From JADJNW01 sp964596135 (GTDB lineage Bacteria; Bacteroidota; Bacteroidia; Chitinophagales; Saprospiraceae): a stretch of 12,274 bases of DNA. The stretch covers positions 1-12,274 of the forward strand of contig CAZQTF010000114.1 in the NCBI GenBank assembly GCA_964596135.1. Direction: 5' to 3'. Of the stretch, positions 6,828-12,274 are shown one piece after another. How positions within the stretch are numbered: position 1 is the first letter of the stretch; every line of letters starts with the position of its first letter. Under the pieces are notes generated by a model. It was not told where the DNA came from. It did not search any database and saw only the letters and a list, made by a program, of their open reading frames with translations. The translations under genes and the position numbers were made by a program.

Positions 6828-8654
6828 TTATTGTTTAATGATTTTTATACTTTTTTTAGCGCCATCCACTTGCAATTCAATAAGATATATGCCGTTGGGC
6901 TGATCGTTTAAATCGGCATCCAAACGCACCTCGCCGGAAATATTGGGATGAAAAGTTTTTAACACCCTGGCTCCGATCGCATTATGAACCATTAGTGAAG
7001 CCATTGAAGTTTGATTTAAATGCAGTTCTATCGTTAGCAGCCCTCCGGTTGGATTCGGAAAAATGCTGAGTTCGTTCACCAACTGCTGGAAGCGATCTTC
7101 TGTCGAAGTGGTCGTGCAGCCTGCAAATGTTGGGTCGTAGTTGATCAATCGGGAGTAAGTGCTGGAGCAGCCGCTGTCGAGGTCTGCAATGGTGAGGCGA
7201 TAGTTGCCTGTTGCGTCGGCACAAAGCGAAAGATCATTGGCATTCGGAATGGGAATCTCATTGAAAAACCATTGAACTGTATAGCTTTCGGGCAGTTTGT
7301 CGGGTTCAAAAAGTGTGAGGGAATTCTTGTTGTTCACAAACGCCGGCACGGTGGGTAATGGTGCAAAATACAATTGCAATGGCTCAGAAATGACCTGGCA
7401 GCCATCGGGCGAGGTGTATTGCACCCAGTAAATACCATTTTCGCCGGTGGTGAGCGTCGGTTCGATACCGCCAAGAATGATCGGCACCGTGTCCTGAAAC
7501 CATTGGATACCCGTTTCGTAGCTGCTTGTCAGTTCAATGATATCTCCTTTGCAGAGCGATTCGCCCTGGTAGCCTTCAATGACGGGTTTGGCCGGGTTCG
7601 GATAGACGATGACGGTATCCACCGAAGTGACGGTATCCACCGGGTGCAAAATGTTGAGTGTTACCGTCATGCCTATGGTATTAAGTTGCCCGGTTGATAA
7701 GCGATTGAAGGTTATGATACCGCATTCTTCGTCGCCGCCAAATATACCGTCGTCGTCATCGGTCACCCGAATTCTGTAATTTCCCTGCCCAATGGGAATA
7801 TTGAGACTGTAATGGAGCGGCGTCGAAGCGTTATTGGTGACATCCGACTTGAAAAGCAAGGTACTGTCCGGTGCGAATACTTCCAGCAGCACATCGGGGC
7901 GACCGCCAAAAATATCGCCACAAGCTACATGATCAATGCGCACGTTCGTCAGCGTGTAGCCGAAAGTGTCAATGATTGCCTGGTATTTTACTTCGTAATT
8001 ACCTGGTTCTAAATATTTTTGGTTTGTAGGATTTTCATCTGATGTTGTTCGCCCGTTGCCGAAGTCCCAGCGATACGAGAAACCGTCTCTGCCCAGGGAA
8101 GGCACGTTATTAAAAAAATCAACGGTTACTTCGCCACAGCCGGAGGCATTTTCCATAGTAAATCCTTCGGTAATGCGCACTGCCGGTTCGATCAGAATCG
8201 GAATGGAAAAAGAAGTGGTTTGAGTGATAAGAAGCACCTTAGCGGAAACAGCCACTTCGATCTCGTAAAGCCCCGGTTGCAATGGCACGCCGCAGAATTT
8301 CACGCAACCATCGGTTTGCTCGTTAGTTTGAAACACCGTTTGATTGGGTTCCCAACTCAGCCCTGGCGGCAGATTGCTCACAGAGACGATGGTGATTTCT
8401 GAGATATTCAATCCGGGCACAACGGTTGGATCGCTGGCTGCCACTGGCGTGGTGGTTTTCGGCATACGAAAGCTGAGGTCGGAATCGTAGGCTTCGCCGA
8501 CGCGCCCGGGCGCTGCTTCTGACAGGTAAATCGTGTCTTCAGGCAGGAAAGCCGGTACCATTACGGCGCAATCCGGGCACCCCATCTGAGCGAACAGATG
8601 AGTAATCACTGTGGAACAAGCAATGGTCAAAAGGAAAAGTATAAGTTTTCTCAT
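6828..8654 (-). CDS. Secreted multidomain protein with PKD-like domain and T9SS sorting domain
   Basis: The 608-aa protein begins with a signal peptide (residues 1-23, ending LFAQ). Residues 37-158 form a beta module with the putative-Ig (He_PIG-like) motif SNLPPGLSW followed by GCVKFCGVPLQPGLYEIEV. Residues 165-230 are PKD-like (YRWDFGNGRTTSDENPTN, then GNYEVKYQAI). Residues 245-320 resemble a C2-like module (PDVLLEVFAPDSTLLFKS, then an acidic DDDDGIFGGDEECG run that could bind calcium). Residues 355-505 are two Ig-like repeats (IQWFQDTVPI, VQWFFNEIPI). Residues 525-608 are a T9SS type A sorting domain (LSIFPNPTGGLLTIEL, NGIYLIELQV), which in this family directs export across the outer membrane and surface anchoring or release. 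The protein is probably extracellular; its ligand is unknown. The start is set by the signal peptide. Its first module resembles that of the upstream 267-aa protein. Confidence 0.92.
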   Translation of the reverse strand: MRKLILFLLTIACSTVITHLFAQMGCPDCAVMVPAFLPEDTIYLSEAAPGRVGEAYDSDLSFRMPKTTTPVAASDPTVVPGLNISEITIVSVSNLPPGLSWEPNQTVFQTNEQTDGCVKFCGVPLQPGLYEIEVAVSAKVLLITQTTSFSIPILIEPAVRITEGFTMENASGCGEVTVDFFNNVPSLGRDGFSYRWDFGNGRTTSDENPTNQKYLEPGNYEVKYQAIIDTFGYTLTNVRIDHVACGDIFGGRPDVLLEVFAPDSTLLFKSDVTNNASTPLHYSLNIPIGQGNYRIRVTDDDDGIFGGDEECGIITFNRLSTGQLNTIGMTVTLNILHPVDTVTSVDTVIVYPNPAKPVIEGYQGESLCKGDIIELTSSYETGIQWFQDTVPIILGGIEPTLTTGENGIYWVQYTSPDGCQVISEPLQLYFAPLPTVPAFVNNKNSLTLFEPDKLPESYTVQWFFNEIPIPNANDLSLCADATGNYRLTIADLDSGCSSTYSRLINYDPTFAGCTTTSTEDRFQQLVNELSIFPNPTGGLLTIELHLNQTSMASLMVHNAIGARVLKTFHPNISGEVRLDADLNDQPNGIYLIELQVDGAKKSIKIIKQ

Positions 8655-8777
8655 GCGCTGTCTGATTTTTGGAATGGTTAAATTCTTGATGGTTTATTGC
8701 TTTGAAAATCAGCAATTAACATCAATTATTTTGCAAGCTTTTGTTCAGAGGGCAGGAGAAACAGGGAAAATGGTGGA

Positions 8778-8809
8778 ACCATGCCGGATTTTATGAAATC
8801 CGGCATGGT
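8778..8809 (-). terminator. Strong 14-bp hairpin after the 267-aa gene, probable transcript end
   Basis: ACCATGCCGGATTT (8778-8791) and AAATCCGGCATGGT (8796-8809) are perfect inverted repeats around the four-base loop TATG. The hairpin begins six bases past the stop of the 267-aa gene, in the 161-bp gap before the 608-aa gene. No T-run follows directly on the minus strand; TTTT appears only seven bases later. It is therefore either an atypical terminator, an attenuator between the two genes, or a structure that stabilises the 3' end. Confidence 0.5.
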
Positions 8810-8815
8810 ATGGGC

Positions 8816-9619
8816 TCAATTTCTATTGAGAATCATTTTATTCGACAGTTGTCGTTCGCTGTTGCTAATTGTATAAATGTAGATACCGCTCGCCAACTGG
8901 CTGCCGTCAAAGTCAATCGTGTTTTCACCTTCAAACAGGTTAATCCGTTGACGGTGCACTTTTCTACCCAGCAAATTGGTGACAATCAGATCAAAATCGC
9001 CGCTAATGGGTGTATTGACTACAATTTGCGTAAAGCTACTAAATGGATTCGGTCGCACTTTGGTGCTGACGCCCAAATCTGCCAAATCTCCTGCGGAGGA
9101 GGAGACGCATTGTCCTTCCGGCTTTACGTGCAGGAAATAATTCCCCGGAAAAACTGCAGCATTCGGGAAGGTGAGCGGGAGGTCAAAAAGAGCCGTGCGT
9201 ACGGTGCCGGCGATTTGAAGGTCGTAAATGCCAGTCGTGTCATTTACCACACCATATAAAACCACGCAACCGCTGGTATCCTTAGGGAATACGCAGTTCG
9301 GCGGGTTGCACGCATAGTCAATTCCGTTTGGAAGATTGGTGATGGCGCCTTCAGTTGCCAGGTCAATACTGTTGAGCGGCAGAGAAACACCACTTAAGGT
9401 AAACACTTCAGGAATGACCAAGGTGAAGACAAATTCGAAGTCTTCATTCACACAGGCGGTGTCGTTGATGCCACCCATGGGGTTGGTTTCAGGATCAAAA
9501 GGCAATGGAACAACGCCGACGAGGGAATCCGGGAGGTTTTGAGCAGGCATGCAATCTTGCGCGAAGCCGGTAGCCAGGGTTGTCATAGCAAAAATGAGCA
9601 AGAGTAAAATTTTCTTCAT
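8816..9619 (-). CDS. Small secreted protein with T9SS type A sorting domain
   Basis: The 267-aa protein has a signal peptide at residues 1-21 (MKKILLLLIFAMTT, ending GFAQ). Residues 29-165 form one beta module with the motif ITNLPNGIDY, then CNPPNC, then SGCVVLYGVV and GIYDLQIAGTV, a pattern like putative Ig (He_PIG) domains. Residues 183-267 are a T9SS type A sorting domain (VRPNPFSSFTQIVV, LLGRKV, GENTIDFDGSQLASGIYIYT). I chose the ATG at 9619 because the signal peptide starts there; the same frame is open up to 9739, but the extra 40 residues are polar and not signal-like. The module resembles the N-terminus of the downstream 608-aa protein, so the two are probably paralogues with different tails. 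Function is unknown; surface or extracellular location is inferred from the sorting domain. Confidence 0.92.
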   Translation of the reverse strand: MKKILLLLIFAMTTLATGFAQDCMPAQNLPDSLVGVVPLPFDPETNPMGGINDTACVNEDFEFVFTLVIPEVFTLSGVSLPLNSIDLATEGAITNLPNGIDYACNPPNCVFPKDTSGCVVLYGVVNDTTGIYDLQIAGTVRTALFDLPLTFPNAAVFPGNYFLHVKPEGQCVSSSAGDLADLGVSTKVRPNPFSSFTQIVVNTPISGDFDLIVTNLLGRKVHRQRINLFEGENTIDFDGSQLASGIYIYTISNSERQLSNKMILNRN

Positions 9620-9844
9620 AGTAAGGTCAGATTTTTTTGTTTGTTGTGATTTATTATATTTTTGGCAATATATGACATTTGGAAATTGTGCGGAAGAAAA
9701 ATCTTTCGTTTTGTCCAATACGCTGCAACTCCTGTACAAAAAAATTAAAATTTGCCTTACTTTCGCTTAACTTTGGATCATCTTCAATTGCCCTGAGAAC
9801 AGCCTGTATCACCATTTCCAAACCAACCTTTCATGTGTATGCAA
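9620..9844. other. Divergent intergenic region between secreted protein and TonB receptor
   Basis: This 225-bp AT-rich stretch must hold the start signals of both divergent genes. A plus-strand -7 element is listed separately. For the minus-strand gene only a poor match (TATATTGC, 9672-9665) is visible, without a -33 element. I see no Fur-box-like palindrome or other clear operator. Confidence 0.5.
9745..9775 (+). promoter_or_regulatory. Candidate promoter of the TonB-dependent receptor gene
   Basis: TAACTTTG at 9768-9775 is an exact TAnnTTTG -7 element. TTA at 9745-9747, 20 bases upstream, is a two-out-of-three match to the -33 TTG. Transcription would start near 9782, about 60 bases before the receptor start. 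A second near match, TACTTTCG at 9758-9765, overlaps it, so the exact element is uncertain. Confidence 0.4.
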
Positions 9845-12154
9845 ATGAAAAATCTGTTCTTTTTGTTGTTTGTCTTTTTGGGCATCCATGTTTTACAAGC
9901 GCAAAAGGCTACGCTTACCGGAAAAATAACCGATCGGGAAACCGGCGAACCGCTCATTGCCGCAACGGTGCTGGTGGGCGCCAAAGGCGTCGTGTCCGAT
10001 ATTGACGGGATGTACGCCATTGCTCTTGATCCGGGTGTGTACAAGGTAGAAATTAGTTATGTTGGTTATCAGACATTTTCGCAGGCAGTGACGTTGCAAG
10101 CCAATGAAACGATTTCGCTGGATGCTGCCTTAATCATTGAAACCAATGTGCTGCAAACAGCAACCGTTACCAGTGGTAAATACCAAAAGCCATTGAGCGA
10201 AGTGACCGTGTCGCTGGAAGTCCTCAAACCCAATTTGATTGAAAATACCAGTAAACTGACGATTGACAAGGCGCTGGAGAAGGTGCCCGGCGTAAGCATC
10301 ATTGATGGTCAGGCGAATATCCGAGGTGGGTCGGGGTATTCTTATGGTGCTGGTAGCCGTGTATTGCTTATGGTAGACGACATTCCCATCCTTCAGGCAG
10401 ATGCCGGTTTTCCCAACTGGGATGACGTGCCGATTGAAAATATTGAGCAGGTAGAGATTGTGAAAGGCGCAGCTTCTTCGCTCTATGGATCGGCGGCACT
10501 GAATGGTATTATTAACATCCGAACGGCTATTCCTAAAACTGAACCAGAAACCAAGGTGGCGGCTTTTTACACTGCTTTTTTTGATCCTAAGGACAAAGGC
10601 AAAAAATGGTGGGATACCTCGCCTTATCATGTGGGGGGAAGCGTTTCGCATCGCCAGAAATTCAAAAAACTAGACCTGGTGCTAGGCGGTTATTATCTGA
10701 AAGAAGAGAGTTTTAATCAGGATACATATAAGGAATTTGGCAGATTTAATTTTACCACCAACTACCGAATCACAGATCGGCTTGCCGTTGGTATTAATGG
10801 CAATTTTAATAAAGGAAACAGTGGTTCTTTTTTTTACTGGCTATCCGACACGCTGGCTTATCAAGGAACGCCTTCTACCATTAGTACCCGCGAACGTCTT
10901 CGTTATAATGTTGATCCGCATATTATATACTTCGATAATACCGGAAATCGCCACAAACTGCAGGGGCGCTTTTACCGTGTGAATAATGATAATAGCAACA
11001 ATCAATCCAACGAATCTAATATTTATTATGGTGAATATCAATTTCAACGCCGTTTTGTAGATTGGGATCTGGTGCTTACCACCGGCGTGGTGTCGCTGTT
11101 TTCGGATGTCACCGCAGAGCTTTATGGCGATACGACTTTTAACGCCCGCAACCTGGCAGCTTATGTGCAATTGGAAAAGAAATTACTGGACAGATTTAAT
11201 ATCTCAGCCGGTTTCCGGTATGAAAATAATTTGCTCGAAAATCCCGGATTTCAATCGCCGCTTGGCGTAAAAGTGGAACCATTCGAAGAAAAGGAGTCGC
11301 AACCGGTATTTCGATTGGGCATCAACTATCGGGCAGCTGACTTCACGTACATCCGCGCTTCGTGGGGGCAGGGTTATCGCTACCCGACCATTGTAGAGAA
11401 GTTTATCGTCACCGATGTCGGCGGCTTTTTTGTCGTACCAAGCCCGGCGGTTGGCTCAGAAACAGGTTGGACGGCTGAAATCGGCGTCAAGCAGGGATTC
11501 AAGCTGGCAACCTTCGAAGGCTTTCTAGATGTTTCAGCTTTTCAGATGAGTTACAGCGATATGATCGAATTCAATCTGGTGCGCAGCGCCCAGTTTCCGT
11601 TGCCGGTTTTTCAGGCGACCAATATTGGCGGTACCGAAATCAAGGGTTTTGAGTTGTCTGTTGCCGGAAGAGGAGAGTTATTCGACGATTGGCAAACCAG
11701 CCTGCTAACAGGTTATACGTATATTGATCCCCGCTTTAAGGAATTTGATGCCACCCCCGCCAAACCTGGCGAGATGCCTACGCAGGGGCAAATCAACTAC
11801 AACAATTCTTCCTTAAAGGCGGAGGATGTTCTGAAATATCGCTCGCGTCATACCTTCAAACTTGATTTTGAGTTGCAAAAAGGCGCGTTTGCGGCAGGTA
11901 TTGAATCATTCCACAATAGTAACGTGGAGGCAATTGATGCGGTATTTCTGGTAATCGTGAAAGGATTACAGCGTTATCGGGAACAAGACAATGACGGTTT
12001 TTGGCTGCACAATGTGCGCGCGAGTTATACCTTTGCCGAAAATCTGAAAGTGTCGGTGCTGCTGGGCAATGTCTTCAATGAAGAATATACCCTGCGCCCT
12101 GGCTTGCTGGAGGGTCCACGAAACCTCACTGCCAGAATTGATTATAAATTTTAA
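9845..12154 (+). CDS. TonB-dependent outer-membrane receptor
   Basis: The 769-aa protein is a complete TonB-dependent receptor, a gated outer-membrane barrel that imports a ligand using TonB-ExbBD energy. Residues 1-20 are the signal peptide (MKNLFFLLFVFLGIH, ending LQAQ). Residues 21-97 are a carboxypeptidase-regulatory-like domain (LTGKITDRETGEPLIAATV, SYVGYQTF), typical of Bacteroidota receptors. Residues 115-227 are the plug (ALEKVPGVSI, ANIRGGSGYSYG, VLLMVDDIPI, IEQVEIVKGAASSLYGSAAL, GIINIRT). The rest is the beta barrel, ending in NLTARIDYKF with the usual terminal phenylalanine. ATGs at 9833 and 9839 are in frame; 9845 is preferred because it gives a compact Lys-then-hydrophobic signal peptide. 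No SusD partner or TonB/ExbB gene lies next to it, so it is not a standard SusCD pair. The ligand (siderophore, vitamin, metal or glycan) cannot be read from the sequence. Confidence 0.95.
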   Translation: MKNLFFLLFVFLGIHVLQAQKATLTGKITDRETGEPLIAATVLVGAKGVVSDIDGMYAIALDPGVYKVEISYVGYQTFSQAVTLQANETISLDAALIIETNVLQTATVTSGKYQKPLSEVTVSLEVLKPNLIENTSKLTIDKALEKVPGVSIIDGQANIRGGSGYSYGAGSRVLLMVDDIPILQADAGFPNWDDVPIENIEQVEIVKGAASSLYGSAALNGIINIRTAIPKTEPETKVAAFYTAFFDPKDKGKKWWDTSPYHVGGSVSHRQKFKKLDLVLGGYYLKEESFNQDTYKEFGRFNFTTNYRITDRLAVGINGNFNKGNSGSFFYWLSDTLAYQGTPSTISTRERLRYNVDPHIIYFDNTGNRHKLQGRFYRVNNDNSNNQSNESNIYYGEYQFQRRFVDWDLVLTTGVVSLFSDVTAELYGDTTFNARNLAAYVQLEKKLLDRFNISAGFRYENNLLENPGFQSPLGVKVEPFEEKESQPVFRLGINYRAADFTYIRASWGQGYRYPTIVEKFIVTDVGGFFVVPSPAVGSETGWTAEIGVKQGFKLATFEGFLDVSAFQMSYSDMIEFNLVRSAQFPLPVFQATNIGGTEIKGFELSVAGRGELFDDWQTSLLTGYTYIDPRFKEFDATPAKPGEMPTQGQINYNNSSLKAEDVLKYRSRHTFKLDFELQKGAFAAGIESFHNSNVEAIDAVFLVIVKGLQRYREQDNDGFWLHNVRASYTFAENLKVSVLLGNVFNEEYTLRPGLLEGPRNLTARIDYKF

Positions 12155-12161
12155 AAAGATG

Positions 12162-12218
12162 TTATTGGTTGTTGATTGTTTGTCAGAATTGTATTGTCAA
12201 ATAGTCAATAACCAATAA
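12162..12218. repeat. AT-rich inverted repeat just after the receptor gene
   Basis: TTATTGGTTGTTGA (12162-12175) and TCAATAACCAATAA (12205-12218) pair over 14 bases with a single G-U pair in RNA. The 29-base loop can add an inner TTTG/CAAA pairing. It begins seven bases after the stop codon. It could protect the receptor mRNA end, or be one of the TTGGTTATTGG-like intergenic repeats that I recall from Bacteroidota genomes. Confidence 0.5.
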
Positions 12219-12233
12219 TAAAGCTTTCTTTCC

Positions 12234-12252
12234 TGCCAAAATGGCATTTTTT
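12234..12252 (+). terminator. Intrinsic terminator of the TonB receptor gene
   Basis: TGCCA (12234-12238) pairs with TGGCA (12242-12246) around a three-base loop, followed by six T residues at 12247-12252. It lies 80 bases past the stop of the receptor gene on the same strand. The stem is only 5 bp, so efficiency may be moderate. Confidence 0.6.
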
Positions 12253-12274
12253 ATTGTAAAAATTTCTTACCTTT

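Noticed and set aside
6656..6838. A 60-codon plus-strand frame crossing the inverted-repeat element
   Set aside because: It runs through the palindrome and the terminator of the 608-aa gene and overlaps that gene's stop, so it is not plausible as a gene.
9620..9739. A 40-residue N-terminal extension of the 267-aa secreted protein in the same open frame
   Set aside because: The extension is polar and would bury the signal peptide that begins at 9619; the region is AT-rich and more likely holds the promoter.
12254..12274. A possible promoter at the right edge (TACCTTT at 12268-12274)
   Set aside because: The -7 element is cut off by the window end and the only TTG upstream is 11 bases away, too close for a -33 element.

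Overview
The window looks like chromosomal DNA of a Bacteroidota bacterium, most likely a Saprospiraceae/Lewinella-type marine or sludge organism (inference). The reasons are: large secreted proteins ending in type IX secretion (T9SS) type A sorting domains, signal peptides ending in A-Q or S-Q, a TonB-dependent receptor with an N-terminal carboxypeptidase-regulatory-like domain, no Shine-Dalgarno sequences in front of the genes, and -7 promoter elements of the Bacteroidota form TAnnTTTG.

Layout. Four genes lie on the minus strand and are read right to left: a 267-aa secreted protein (9619 to 8816), a 608-aa secreted protein (8654 to 6828), a 1366-aa secreted protein (6325 to 2225), and the first 564 codons of another large secreted protein (1692 to the left edge, where it is cut off). 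One gene on the plus strand, a TonB-dependent receptor (9845 to 12154), diverges from them. The gaps are AT-rich and hold candidate promoters (2086-2117, 6447-6478, 9745-9775), hairpins or terminators (6774-6815, 8778-8809, 12234-12252) and a small inverted-repeat element (6638-6726).

How the genes relate. The two right-hand minus genes share a similar N-terminal Ig-like module and both end in a T9SS sorting domain. The two left-hand minus genes both start with a signal peptide followed by a lamin-tail-like domain. The block therefore reads as two paralogue-like pairs of exported surface or extracellular proteins beside an outer-membrane uptake receptor. No enzyme active site is visible in the four secreted proteins, so a substrate or pathway cannot be named.

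The least ordinary feature is the 89-bp element at 6638-6726. It has 14-bp near-perfect terminal inverted repeats, a long internal palindrome, and identical 8-bp direct repeats (AAAAATAA) directly abutting both ends, which is the layout of a miniature inverted-repeat transposable element (MITE). No CRISPR array, rRNA, tRNA or recognisable defence system was seen.
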